64,000 bases of DNA, from positions 1,488,001 to 1,552,000 of the forward strand of contig NZ_CP085253.1 of NCBI RefSeq assembly GCF_044872765.1. The letters are read 5' to 3'. The DNA is from Micrococcus sp023147585 (GTDB taxonomy: Bacteria; Actinomycetota; Actinomycetes; Actinomycetales; Micrococcaceae). Positions 52,139-60,312 of this stretch are shown piece after piece. Position numbers and translations under genes: made by a program. Below the pieces are notes generated by a model. It had not been told where the DNA came from. It saw only the letters and a program-made list of their open reading frames with translations, and did no database searches. Every line of letters starts with the position of its first letter. The first letter of the stretch is position 1.

Positions 52139-53121
52139 TCACCCTTGCCCTGGGCGTGGTGACCGTGTTCGCACCCCAGAGCGCCTCAGGGCAGTGGCTG
52201 AGCACCCGCCTCATGCTCGCCCAGGCCCTCGCCTTCCCCGGAGTGACGGCGGCAGGTCTCGTCCTGCTCGCCGTGGGAGCGCTCGCGCTGCGCCGGTGGG
52301 CGAACGCGCGCTGGAGGTCGGGGGCCGGCGTCGTCGCGGTGGTGCTGGTGAGCCTGGGCGCGGGCCTGCTGGCCTGGCCGGACGGCCCGCCGTGGGCGGC
52401 GGAGCCTGCCACCGCGGTGGGGAACACGGGGCGCGACGTGCGGGTGACGGTGTTCAACAGCCTGGACACCCTCACGGCGGCGGATGTGCGGCACCTCATC
52501 GACGTCGCCGACCCGGACGTGCTGGTCCTGCCCGAGGCCACGCCGGCGCGGGTACGGGAGGCCGTGGCCGGGACCGCCCTGGCCCAGGGGGTGCACGAGG
52601 GCGCCGACGACGGCTTCAGCCAGGGACGTCCCCGCGGAGTGGCGCCGACGACGGTCGTGGTCCACCCCCGCATGGGACACTACCGGCCCGCGCCGCCGAC
52701 ACCGACGACGTTCGGTGCCGTGCGCCTGGAGCCGATGCCGGGAACGGACGGCCCCGTGGTCGTCGGCGTCCACACGGCGCCTCCATTGCCGCGTCTGATG
52801 GACGCCTGGCGCGCCGATCTCAGCCGACTGCAGGCGACGGACCGGGCGGGGGCGGAGGGCTGCATGATCCTGGCCGGGGACCTCAACGCCACCCTGCGTC
52901 ACGGGCCGCTGGCGGAGCGCACGCACCTGGCGGACACCGCCCGGCGGTGCCCGGACCCCACGGACGGCACATGGCCCGCGAGCGCTCCCCCGTGGCTGCA
53001 GGCTCCCATCGACCACGTCCTCGTCACCGGCGACGTCGAGGTGCTCTCCTGCAGCGCCGTCCGGGTGGGTGCGTCCGACCACCTGGCCTACTCGGCAGAG
53101 CTGCGCCTGCCCCGCCCCTGA
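52066..53121 (+). CDS. endonuclease/exonuclease/phosphatase (EEP) family protein, 5' end rearranged
   Basis: A 351-residue frame. Residues about 25-110 hold two or three membrane helices, and the EEP domain follows: VTVFNSLDTLTAADVRHLI, DPDVLVLPEATPARV, MILAGDLNATLRHGPL (catalytic Asp/Asn) and SDHLAYSAEL (catalytic Asp-His). It may hydrolyse phosphodiesters outside the membrane. The first about 25 codons read antisense through the aztD remnant, so the true N-terminus was probably lost; GTG 52156 is an alternative start. Confidence 0.72.
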   Translation: MSHATRTGSRSAGTRSRNETQGASLTLALGVVTVFAPQSASGQWLSTRLMLAQALAFPGVTAAGLVLLAVGALALRRWANARWRSGAGVVAVVLVSLGAGLLAWPDGPPWAAEPATAVGNTGRDVRVTVFNSLDTLTAADVRHLIDVADPDVLVLPEATPARVREAVAGTALAQGVHEGADDGFSQGRPRGVAPTTVVVHPRMGHYRPAPPTPTTFGAVRLEPMPGTDGPVVVGVHTAPPLPRLMDAWRADLSRLQATDRAGAEGCMILAGDLNATLRHGPLAERTHLADTARRCPDPTDGTWPASAPPWLQAPIDHVLVTGDVEVLSCSAVRVGASDHLAYSAELRLPRP

Positions 53122-53286
53122 CCGGGGGCGGGGCGCGCCCGCGGCCGCGCCCGAGGGTGCCGCCTCTCACACCCGCCTGCCGGGACCGGTGCTCTTGCCC
53201 CGGCCCGCCCCGCTTGGTGGACTGCCCTCACCCTTCCGCCTCCCCTTCCGGCCCCACCCCGCCGAAGGGCCTCCGATGAGGACGGC

Positions 53287-54396
53287 ATGACCATCTCAGC
53301 ATCCCCCTCCCCCGCCGCCGCGTCCCGTGACACCGCCCCGGACGGCGACTCCCGACTCATCCTGGTGACCGGCGCCAGCGGGTACGTCGGCGGCCGCCTG
53401 GTCCCGAAGCTGCTCGACGCCGGCCACCGCGTCCGCACCACCCGCCGCGACCAGTCCAAGGACCAGCCGTGGTGGTCCGAGCGGGTCGAGACAGTCACCA
53501 TGGACGTGAACGACGCCGACCAGGTCCGGGCCGCCTGCGAGGGCGTCGACGTCGTCTACTACCTCGTGCACGGCATGGGCGGGGACGACTTCATGGAGAA
53601 GGACCGCGAGGCGGCCCGCATCATGCGGGACGCCGCGGACGAGGCCGGCGTCGAGCGCATCGTCTACCTCTCCGGCCTGATCCCCGAGGAGGCGCCCCGC
53701 GAGGAGCTCTCCGACCACCTGGCCTCCCGCCTGGAGGTGGAGGAGATCCTCAGCCAGGCGCAGGCCGGCGTGATCACCCTGCGCGCGGCGGTGCTGATGG
53801 GCAGCGGCTCGACCTCCTTCGAGGTCATCCGCCAGATCAGCGAGCGCAAGCCCCTGCAGACCGTGCCGACCTGGATGGACCACCTTGTCCAGCCCATCGC
53901 GATCGTGGACGCGCTCGAGGCCCTGGTGGCCTCCGCCGACGTCGACTCCCCCACCCGCAGCTACGACATCGGCGGCCCCGAGCAGCTGCGCTACCCCGAG
54001 CTGCTCTCCCGCTACGCCGAGCTGGCCGGCCTCACCCGGCCCCAGGTGGACGTCCCGCTGCTGCCGACAAAGCTGGTGAGCGTCCTCGCCGGGCGCATGA
54101 CGGACGTGCCCGCCCCTGTGGTGGAGGCCCTCCTCGACAGCCTGCACCACGACATGGTCTGCCAGGAGCAGGACTTCGTGCGGGACCTGCTGCCGCAGGG
54201 CTACGAGCTGATGGGCCTGGACGAGTCGATCCGCCGGTCCCTGGCGGACCCGCGGGAGACCGAGCCCGCGGACCCGGACGCGGCCGATCCGATGGGCCCG
54301 ATGCCCCACGACCCCTCCTGGGCCGGCGGCGGGGACCAGTCCCTGCTCCAGCGCGCCGCCGAGACCGCCCGTGACGTGCTGCCCGGCAGGGACTGA
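53287..54396 (+). CDS. NAD(P)-binding atypical SDR oxidoreductase
   Basis: A 369-residue protein. VTGASGYVGGRLVPKLLDAG is the dinucleotide-binding Rossmann motif (about residues 27-46); YYLVHGMGGDDFMEKDREAA and ERIVYLSGLIPEE are conserved in the NmrA-like/DUF2867-associated group. The C-terminal 70 residues are Asp/Pro-rich and probably disordered. Substrate unknown. It has its own promoter region of about 165 nt. Confidence 0.85.
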   Translation: MTISASPSPAAASRDTAPDGDSRLILVTGASGYVGGRLVPKLLDAGHRVRTTRRDQSKDQPWWSERVETVTMDVNDADQVRAACEGVDVVYYLVHGMGGDDFMEKDREAARIMRDAADEAGVERIVYLSGLIPEEAPREELSDHLASRLEVEEILSQAQAGVITLRAAVLMGSGSTSFEVIRQISERKPLQTVPTWMDHLVQPIAIVDALEALVASADVDSPTRSYDIGGPEQLRYPELLSRYAELAGLTRPQVDVPLLPTKLVSVLAGRMTDVPAPVVEALLDSLHHDMVCQEQDFVRDLLPQGYELMGLDESIRRSLADPRETEPADPDAADPMGPMPHDPSWAGGGDQSLLQRAAETARDVLPGRD

Positions 54397-54542
54397 CCGG
54401 GGCCCGGCCGGAGGACCAGGGGTGGGCGTGTCTGCCTGACCCTTGCTTGACTTGTGACGACGTCGGCCCACCCCACCCCGGGCGCCGTCGGACAGGGGGC
54501 GCTCACCCGGCGCCCCTCCCACCACGCCTGAGGAGGGCACCC

Positions 54543-54704
54543 ATGGCTGATCAGCAGATCCCCGAGACGAAGAACTCCGACGCCCCCGGCGACCAGGACC
54601 AGGCCGCGCAGCAGGCGCCCGCCGAGGTCGACGGCCTCGCGGCCAAGGCCGAGCAGTCCGAGAAGGAGACCGAGGAGAACGACGAGGGCGGCTACGGCCA
54701 CTGA
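54543..54704 (+). CDS. small acidic hydrophilic protein
   Basis: A 53-residue protein without any hydrophobic core: MADQQIPETKNSDAPGDQ, then Gln/Ala/Glu-rich, ending ENDEGGYGH. GAGGAGGGCACCC before ATG 54543 is a very strong ribosome-binding site, and a 13-bp terminator follows 19 nt after the stop, so it is an expressed monocistronic gene. I do not recognise it; composition suggests a disordered stress-type protein. Confidence 0.65.
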   Translation: MADQQIPETKNSDAPGDQDQAAQQAPAEVDGLAAKAEQSEKETEENDEGGYGH

Positions 54705-54723
54705 CCGACCACCTCGTCCCACC

Positions 54724-54762
54724 GACGACGCCCCGGGTGCCGCGCGCATCCGGGGCGTCGTC
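54724..54762. terminator. terminator hairpin
   Basis: GACGACGCCCCGG (54724-54736) and its exact complement (54750-54762) with a 13-nt loop, 19 nt beyond the small acidic gene. Confidence 0.75.
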
Positions 54763-54840
54763 GCGCCCGGGGCGTCGTGGTGCCCGGGGGCGTCGAGGTC
54801 GGCATCCGATGCCCCATCCCCTTGCACCCGCCGGCAGTCG

Positions 54841-55020
54841 ATGACTGAGTGTCACTCAGAGATATATCCCTCAATGATTCTCGGGGAGTGGCGGGACCCC
54901 GATGATCCGCATCTCCACACCACGTTGAAGAAGCTCAGGGATGCCGGGTTCATCGAGGAGTTCGACGGCGACGACGCCCGACGCGTCCATCGCCTCACCC
55001 CCGGGGACGCGGCGTCCTGA
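54841..55020 (+). pseudogene. PadR-type regulator stub
   Basis: A 59-residue frame whose end is a PadR winged-helix segment: LHTTLKKLRDAGFIEEFDGD, then RRVHRLTPGDA. The N-terminal helix-turn-helix of PadR is missing, and a short following frame (SDIERRRGILAMADQIMETT) looks like the family's C-terminal end, one frame away. TGAGTGTCACTCA (54846-54858) and GATATATC just after it are palindromes that may be the old operator. It directly precedes a DUF2812 gene, the usual PadR partner. Confidence 0.65.
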
Positions 55021-55081
55021 TGAGCGACATCGAGCGCCGGCGCGGAATCCTGGCGATGGCCGACCAGATCATGGAGACGAC

Positions 55082-55612
55082 ATGAGCACCACACGCATGA
55101 GCAGTGGGCCGGCCTTCACCCCGGAGAAGGACCTCGCGAGGTTCGAAGACACGGCCCGCCGCGGCCAGCGGCTGACCGGGTTCTCCCTGGCCGCCCACGG
55201 CTGGCGCTTCGAGGATGCCGAGCCCGAGGACGTCGTCTTCGACATGTCCTACGAGACCGACCCCGACGACCACCACTTCGACCTCTTCCGGGCCGCCGGC
55301 TGGACGCCCGCGCTCACCTACGGCCACATCCGCCTCTTCGCTGCCGCCCCCGGTACCACCCCCGTCCACACCGGCACGGAGTCACGACTCGAGGAGGCGC
55401 TCGGCAACCGCGCCCTGTTCCTGCGGTACACCGCAGTGACGATCGCCGCCGCGCTCCTGGTGGTGCTGGCGATGGCGGCCGCCGACTGGCCTCTTGCGGC
55501 GATGATGGCGGCCGCGACGCTGAGTGCGGTGGCCCTGGTGTACACGAGCTTTACGCTCGTCGGCTATCACCGCCAGGTGCAGCGGCTGCGTCGCATGTCC
55601 GCGGTCTCATGA
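55082..55612 (+). CDS. DUF2812 membrane protein
   Basis: A 176-residue protein: EDTARRGQRLTGFSLAAHGW and DVVFDMSYETDPDDHHFDLF are the DUF2812 features, followed by two transmembrane helices (about 120-165). The family usually sits next to a PadR regulator and is thought to couple membrane signals to it; here PadR is a stub, so the switch is broken. ATG 55082 lies inside the end of the stub. Confidence 0.8.
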   Translation: MSTTRMSSGPAFTPEKDLARFEDTARRGQRLTGFSLAAHGWRFEDAEPEDVVFDMSYETDPDDHHFDLFRAAGWTPALTYGHIRLFAAAPGTTPVHTGTESRLEEALGNRALFLRYTAVTIAAALLVVLAMAAADWPLAAMMAAATLSAVALVYTSFTLVGYHRQVQRLRRMSAVS

Positions 55613-55681
55613 CACCCCACCCCACCGCCCGCGGGCCGCACCCCTGGCCACCCCGCGATGCGCGCATGCTACGTTCCCTGC

Positions 55682-55879
55682 ATGGCTGACACCGGGTCGA
55701 GACGGGTGTTCCTCGTGGTCATGGCGGTGCTGGTCATCCTGGGAGGTGCGTTCCTCGTGTCCTTCACGAGCTTCGAGTGGCGCGGTCTCCTCGGCTGGGG
55801 GCTCCAGCTTCTCGGACTGACCCTGCTCATCGTCGGAGCGGGAATGGGCAGGACGACGGCCCGAATCGGGCGCCGATGA
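55682..55879 (+). CDS. small two-helix membrane protein
   Basis: A 65-residue protein with two helices (RRVFLVVMAVLVILGGAFLV and GWGLQLLGLTLLIVGAGMG). Unrecognised. TACGTT (55670-55675) ends 6 nt before ATG 55682 (leaderless). Its stop overlaps the next start by 4 nt (ATGA), so it forms an operon with the following membrane protein. Confidence 0.65.
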   Translation: MADTGSRRVFLVVMAVLVILGGAFLVSFTSFEWRGLLGWGLQLLGLTLLIVGAGMGRTTARIGRR

Positions 55880-56427
55880 CCACCGCACCCGCCGAGGCGG
55901 AGCACACCGCCGTCGTCGAGCCGCCGCCCGGCTACGCGGTGCTGGGGTGGGCGTTGGTGTTCGTCACGGCACTCCCGTTGATCCTGCTCCCCCTGCTGGA
56001 GCCGGAACTGCGGTCGCCGGGCTACCTGGCGACCGGCGCCGCGAGCCTCGGGCTGGTCGTGTGGCTGAGCCAGGTGGCGTTCCTACGCGCCCGCATCGAG
56101 CTCGCGGCGGACCCCGCCGCCGGCGTACTCCGCCTCCGGGCCCCGCTGTACTCCCGCGAGCTGCCCCTGGACTCACTGGCCACGGTGGAGGTCCAGGACG
56201 ACGTCGGGCCGGGCGGCGCCTACATCAACTGGCCAGTGACGGGGCGGGCCCGCTCCCGCCGCGGCGTGCGGCTGGACCTCGGCGGCCCCGCCGGGCTGGT
56301 CCTCACCACCCACGACGGACAGCGGTTCACTGTGGTGACCCCGGATCCAGAGACGGCCGCGGAGCTGCAGGCGACGGTGACCCAGGCGACGTCGGGCGGC
56401 GACGTCCGGAATCGACTGCAGAAGTGA
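55876..56427 (+). CDS. membrane protein with PH-like soluble domain
   Basis: A 183-residue protein. Two helices at about 18-60 (YAVLGWALVFVTALPLILLP, LATGAASLGLVVWLSQVAFL), then a beta-rich segment (RLRAPLYSRELPLDSLATVE, SRRGVRLDLGGPAGLVLTTH) that looks like the bacterial PH-like domain common in small actinobacterial membrane proteins. Its stop TGA lies inside the palindrome 56409-56479. Confidence 0.65.
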   Translation: MTTAPAEAEHTAVVEPPPGYAVLGWALVFVTALPLILLPLLEPELRSPGYLATGAASLGLVVWLSQVAFLRARIELAADPAAGVLRLRAPLYSRELPLDSLATVEVQDDVGPGGAYINWPVTGRARSRRGVRLDLGGPAGLVLTTHDGQRFTVVTPDPETAAELQATVTQATSGGDVRNRLQK

Positions 56428-56479
56428 CCCCTCTGACGCCCGCTGACACCCCCAGAAGGGTCACTTCCGCAGTCGATTC
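56409..56479. terminator. large palindrome, copy 1, between convergent genes
   Basis: Arms GAATCGACTGC.GAAGTGACCC and its complement, with about 23 nt between. It contains the stop of the plus-strand gene and abuts the elaA-like stop on the other strand. A homologous palindrome lies at 57065-57135. Confidence 0.8.
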
Positions 56480-56995
56480 TCAGGTGTGCGCGCGACGCCC
56501 GTCCGTCGCACCCGCCCCCGCCCGCCGCATCGGCACGTGCGGGATGCCGTCCTCGAGGAACTCCGGCCCGTCCGGCGCGTAGCCCCAGCGGGCGTACCAG
56601 TGCGCCAGGTGGGCCTGGGCGTCCAGCACGCTCGGCCGCCCGCCGATCCGGGCGACCGCCTCGTCCAGCAGCGCCCCGGCCAGGGCCCGGCCCCGCGCGT
56701 CGGGGTGGGTGACGACGCGGCCGATGCGGGCGACGTCGCCGTCGTCCAGCAGCCGCAGCGTGGCGACGGGCGTGCCCGCCTCGTCCTCGACCCACAGGTG
56801 GACGGTGGCCGACTCGAGGTCGCGGCCGTCCAGGTCCAGGTAGGGGCAGTCCTGCTCGACGACGAACACCAGCGACCGCAGCTGCCAGAGGCGGTAGGCC
56901 GTCGTCCGGTCGAGCTCGTCGAAGCCCGCGGCATGGACGGCAGGGGCGGGGCCGGGTGTGGCGGCGGGCGGCGTGGGGGCGGGGCGCTCGGGCAT
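56480..56995 (-). CDS. GNAT family acetyltransferase, ElaA-like
   Basis: A 171-residue protein: LDRTTAYRLWQLRSLVFVVE, QDCPYLDLDGRDLES (ElaA signature), RIGRVVTHPDARGRALAGAL (acetyl-CoA loop, about residue 95) and AHWYARWGYAPDGPEFLEDG. Substrate unknown. It is bracketed by two homologous palindromes, and its TGA stop is the start of one arm. ATG 56995 has CACCAT 6 nt before it. Confidence 0.87.
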   Translation of the reverse strand: MPERPAPTPPAATPGPAPAVHAAGFDELDRTTAYRLWQLRSLVFVVEQDCPYLDLDGRDLESATVHLWVEDEAGTPVATLRLLDDGDVARIGRVVTHPDARGRALAGALLDEAVARIGGRPSVLDAQAHLAHWYARWGYAPDGPEFLEDGIPHVPMRRAGAGATDGRRAHT

Positions 56996-57064
56996 GAGCC
57001 GATGGTGCCACGGGAGCGTCCGACGCCCGGCGCCCGACGTGCTCCTGAGTGCTCCGGCGTCGCC

Positions 57065-57135
57065 GAATCCACTGCGGAACTGACCCTTCTGGCGACCGCC
57101 ACCGCCCTCAGAAGGGTCACTTCCGCAGCGGATTC
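57065..57135. terminator. large palindrome, copy 2
   Basis: GAATCCACTGCGGAA.TGACCC and its near-complement. It abuts the stop of the membrane gene at 57136 in the same way as copy 1 does for elaA. Same length and layout as copy 1, about 70% of positions identical by eye in the arms. Confidence 0.8.
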
Positions 57136-57576
57136 TCAGCCGTCCTCGCGGCGCAACGGCACCGGGACCGGTTCGGGCTGAGGCTCCCCGGTGGTGGTGG
57201 CCGCGAGCACGCCGTGTGCCGCCGCGGTCAGCACGGCGGCGAAGAGTCCCACACCCAGCGCCGTGGCGGCCCCGTCCGCGAGCAGGGGGATCACCATGCC
57301 CGGCACGATCGCGACCCCCACCATCACCACCGCGAACCACGCCGTACTCCCCCGGCCGGCGTAGAACACCTGACGCCCCGCCTCCTCCTGGTCCACCCGG
57401 TGGTGCACGTCGCGCAGGGCGAGGACCACGCCCAGGAGGCACGCCGTCAGCAGCCCGACCGCCCATCCCAGCCCCAGCTCGTGCCGCAGTCCGGACACGA
57501 CGCCGGCGCATCCCACGAGCGCCGCCGCGACGGCGATCCGCACGTGCCAGACCTTCTCCCGCTCCATCCCGTCCAT
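57136..57576 (-). CDS. membrane protein
   Basis: A 146-residue protein with four predicted helices (RIAVAAALVGCAGVVSGLRH, GWAVGLLTACLLGVVLALRD, TAWFAVVMVGVAIVPGMVIP, GLFAAVLTAAAHGVLAATTT) and a charged tail. Unrecognised. Start may be ATG 57576 or ATG 57567; CAGGGT lies 6 nt before the former. The stop codon lies on palindrome copy 2. Confidence 0.6.
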   Translation of the reverse strand: MDGMEREKVWHVRIAVAAALVGCAGVVSGLRHELGLGWAVGLLTACLLGVVLALRDVHHRVDQEEAGRQVFYAGRGSTAWFAVVMVGVAIVPGMVIPLLADGAATALGVGLFAAVLTAAAHGVLAATTTGEPQPEPVPVPLRREDG

Positions 57577-57635
57577 GGCCCCACCCTGTCAGAGCGCGGG
57601 ACGAAGGGCGAGGCGGCCGCAGGACCTCCCCTTCT

Positions 57636-57670
57636 GCTCAGGACCGTGTCCTGAGGACGCGGTCCTGAGC
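57636..57670. terminator. GCTCAGGACCG-type hairpin, copy 1
   Basis: Fifteen-nt arms with one mismatch and a 5-nt loop (CTGAG), 31 nt beyond the P-loop gene stop. A perfect 17-nt version of the same palindrome occurs at 61690-61728. Confidence 0.8.
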
Positions 57671-57700
57671 ACGACGTGAGGTCCGGAGGAGCAGCGTGCT

Positions 57701-58270
57701 TCAGGGAGCCTGCCGCCTGCCCTCCAGCCGGGCCAGCACCCACTCCCACTGCCGCGGCGTGCTCAGGCGCAGCACCGGCGCCCCCTCCGCCGCGGCCTCC
57801 CGCTCCCGGGCCCATGCCCGCTTGCGGTCGAACGTGGCGGCGTGCCAGCGCAGGATCGACTCCTCCCCGAGCACCCGACGCCAGGACTCGCGGTTGCCGT
57901 TGCACATCTCCCCCTGCCCCACCACCCGGCGGATCGTGCGCCGCACCAGGCGCGTGAAGGTCCGGGCCCGCGAGTAGTCCAGGGCGATGACGACGTCGGT
58001 CCGCTTCATGACCATCGGCCGGTAGAAGCCGTAGGCGGAGTCCAGCACCCAGGCCTCCCCCGCCGTGACCGAGTCCGCCAGGGCGGTCTGCTCGGCCTCC
58101 GGCCGCGGGACCCAGCCCGGCAGCCAGCCGAACTCCTCGTCCACGAGGGTGACCGGCAGGCCGAGCATAGCGCCGAGCCGCACGGCCGCGGTGGACTTCC
58201 CGGCCCCCGTGACCCCGTGGAACAGGACGCGGCGGGCCTGCCGCACGTGGTCGATCGAGGCGGAGGGCAT
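57701..58270 (-). CDS. P-loop NTPase, adenylate-kinase-like (topology-modulation type)
   Basis: A 189-residue protein. Walker A is HGVTGAGKSTAAVRLG (about residues 18-33), then DEEFGWLPGW, DVVIALDYSRARTFTRLVRR and MCNGNRESWRRV, all typical of the FlaR/topology-modulation kinase-like family. Probable nucleotide or small-molecule kinase; not proven. TAGCCT (58282-58277) ends 6 nt before ATG 58270 on its strand, with no ribosome-binding site. Confidence 0.82.
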   Translation of the reverse strand: MPSASIDHVRQARRVLFHGVTGAGKSTAAVRLGAMLGLPVTLVDEEFGWLPGWVPRPEAEQTALADSVTAGEAWVLDSAYGFYRPMVMKRTDVVIALDYSRARTFTRLVRRTIRRVVGQGEMCNGNRESWRRVLGEESILRWHAATFDRKRAWAREREAAAEGAPVLRLSTPRQWEWVLARLEGRRQAP

Positions 58271-58329
58271 GGGAGGAGGCTAACGGCCGTGACACGATGG
58301 CCCCGGTCGCACACAGCAGGAGGGGAACG

Positions 58330-58947
58330 ATGACACAGGTGCACACAGGCAACGCTCACAGGCAGATCGTGGACGGCCAGCGCGTCCGCGGGATCAGCCG
58401 GGCGGGTCATCCGGTGGTCTTCGGCGGGCTGATCGGGGTGGTCGGCGGCATGGCCTTCCTGCTCGCCGGGATCGCCGGGCTGCCCGGCGACGCTCAGAGC
58501 ATGCTCCGCAGTGCGGCGGTCGCCCTCGCCGTCTTCGCCGTCGCGGCGGTCCTGCTCCGCCGCCGGACCCTGCCCGCCCTGCCGCCCCCGGCGCCCGGGG
58601 CGATGCGGGTGTACGGGGCCGCCGTCGTCGTGATGCTGCTGCTGTTCCCGGTGACCCGTCTGGTGGCCCGGGCCGCAGACGCGCCGACGGCGCAGATCGC
58701 CCTGGTGGCGGCCGTGGTGGGCGCGCACTTCCTGCCGTTCGCGCGCGCGTTCGGCGCGCCGGTGTTCCGGTGGATCGGCGGGTCGATGCTGGTCCTGGGC
58801 CTGGTCGGCGCCCTGGCGGCGATGCTCCGCGTGCCCGCCGCGGGACCGGCCGGGGCCGCGGCGGCCGGCGCGGCGATGCTGCTGATCGTGGCGGGGCAGG
58901 CCCTGCGGCAGGGGGCGCCCGCCCCGGGTGACAGACTGCGCGCATGA
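58330..58947 (+). CDS. multi-pass membrane protein (paralogue of 50509)
   Basis: A 205-residue protein with six helices: HPVVFGGLIGVVGGMAFLLA, AMRVYGAAVVVMLLLFPVTR, TAQIALVAAVVGAHFLPFAR and APVFRWIGGSMLVLGLVGAL. Clearly related to the gene at 50509. AGGAGGGG precedes ATG 58330. Its stop overlaps the following methyltransferase start (ATGA), while at 50509 the methyltransferase relic lies upstream: the order is swapped between the two loci. Function unknown. Confidence 0.72.
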   Translation: MTQVHTGNAHRQIVDGQRVRGISRAGHPVVFGGLIGVVGGMAFLLAGIAGLPGDAQSMLRSAAVALAVFAVAAVLLRRRTLPALPPPAPGAMRVYGAAVVVMLLLFPVTRLVARAADAPTAQIALVAAVVGAHFLPFARAFGAPVFRWIGGSMLVLGLVGALAAMLRVPAAGPAGAAAAGAAMLLIVAGQALRQGAPAPGDRLRA

Positions 58948-59717
58948 CCGACGCCCCCTCCCGCGCCGAGGCCAACCGGCGCACCTACGACGACGCCCGC
59001 CTCGCCGCGATCTACGACGTGGACAACCCCGCGGGCGAGGACCACGCGTTCTTCCGCCGGGTCGCGGACGAGGTCTCGGCCGCGCGGGCCAGGACCCGCA
59101 TCGTCGACCTCGGCTGCGGCACCGGCATCCTGACGGTGACGCTCGCGGGCCCGGGGCGGGACGTTGTCGGGATCGACCCGGCCGAGGCCATGCTCGCGGC
59201 GGCCCGCGCGCGCCCGGGCGGGGACGGCGTCGAGTGGCGACACGGGGATGCGGGGCTGATCGCGCCGGACTCCGCCGACCTGGTGGTGATGAGCGGCAAC
59301 GTGGCCATGCACCTGGTCGACGACGACTGGCACGCGTCGCTGCGGCGCATCGGTGCGGGGCTCGTGCCCGGCGGCCGCCTGGTCTTCGAGACGCGCAACC
59401 CCGTCCGGCGCGCGTGGGAGGGCTGGCAGCAGGACCCCACGGAGCGCACGATGCCGGCCGGGCGGGTCCTCGAGTCGGAGCGCACCTCCGCCCCGGACCG
59501 GCACGGGGTGGTGACGATGCGCGTGCGCACCGAGTTCCTCGACTCCGGGGAGGTGTCCGAGGTGGACCAGCACCTGCAGTTCCGCTCCGCGGAGCAGGTG
59601 CGCGCGGACCTGGCCGCAGCGGGGCTGCGGGTGGAACGGCTCTCCGGAGACTGGCACCGCACGGCCTTCGACCCCGCCGAGCACCCGCTCATGGTGGTGG
59701 AGGCGGTGCGGGACTGA
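58944..59717 (+). CDS. class I SAM-dependent methyltransferase
   Basis: A 257-residue methyltransferase: TRIVDLGCGTGILTVTLAGP (motif I, about residue 55), GIDPAEAMLAAARARPGGDG, SADLVVMSGNVAMHLVDDDW (motif IV) and LVPGGRLVFETRNP. The C-terminal LSGDWHRTAFDPAEHPLMVV is shared with the remnant at 50240. Overlaps the membrane gene by 4 nt. Substrate unknown. Confidence 0.87.
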   Translation: MTDAPSRAEANRRTYDDARLAAIYDVDNPAGEDHAFFRRVADEVSAARARTRIVDLGCGTGILTVTLAGPGRDVVGIDPAEAMLAAARARPGGDGVEWRHGDAGLIAPDSADLVVMSGNVAMHLVDDDWHASLRRIGAGLVPGGRLVFETRNPVRRAWEGWQQDPTERTMPAGRVLESERTSAPDRHGVVTMRVRTEFLDSGEVSEVDQHLQFRSAEQVRADLAAAGLRVERLSGDWHRTAFDPAEHPLMVVEAVRD

Positions 59718-59748
59718 CCGGGCGGTGGACGGCGAGCCCCTATGCCCC

Positions 59749-60213
59749 TCAGCCCCCGAACCCGACCGCCGTGTCCGGGGTGAGGTCGCCGTCGCGCAGG
59801 CCCTCCAGCACGAGCCGCTCGTAGTCCGGAATCGGGCTCGGCAACGAATCCAGGGGGAACCACTCCAGGTGGGAGGCCTTGCCGGGCTCGCAGATCCGCG
59901 GCTCACCCGCCCAGGACCGGCAGGCCCAGAACCAGTCCACGCGCTGCTCGCGCGGGGTGTCCGTGCCGTCCGTGCGCTGCATGACGGTCAGCAGCTCGAG
60001 GGCAGCAGGCTCGATCTCGACGCCGAGCTCCTCCGCCGTCTCCCGGACCGCCCCCTGCCGGGCCGCCTCCCCCGGCTCCACGTGCCCGGCGGCGCCCGCC
60101 ACCCAGAACCCGTCCATGTACCCGGTGTGATGCCGGCGCTGCAGCAGCACCTCCCGTCCCCGCAGCAAGAGGACGTAGGAGGAGGGCACGAGGGCGAAGG
60201 AGTGGGCGGCCAT
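59749..60213 (-). CDS. Nudix hydrolase
   Basis: A 154-residue Nudix protein. The Nudix box is GHVEPGEAARQGAVRETAEE then LGVE (about residues 43-66), complete. SSYVLLLRGREVLLQRRHHT and YMDGFWVAGA precede it. It hydrolyses a nucleoside diphosphate linked to X; relatives are often MutT-like. Start may also be ATG 60222 or 60225. Confidence 0.88.
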   Translation of the reverse strand: MAAHSFALVPSSYVLLLRGREVLLQRRHHTGYMDGFWVAGAAGHVEPGEAARQGAVRETAEELGVEIEPAALELLTVMQRTDGTDTPREQRVDWFWACRSWAGEPRICEPGKASHLEWFPLDSLPSPIPDYERLVLEGLRDGDLTPDTAVGFGG

Positions 60214-60312
60214 GGGCACCATCATCGCCTCACGGGACCGCCACTGCGGCCGGTGCGTGGATGACGCCCGTGACCTGGGCATTCGCTGGGAACTGCCGCT
60301 AGCGTGGGCGCC

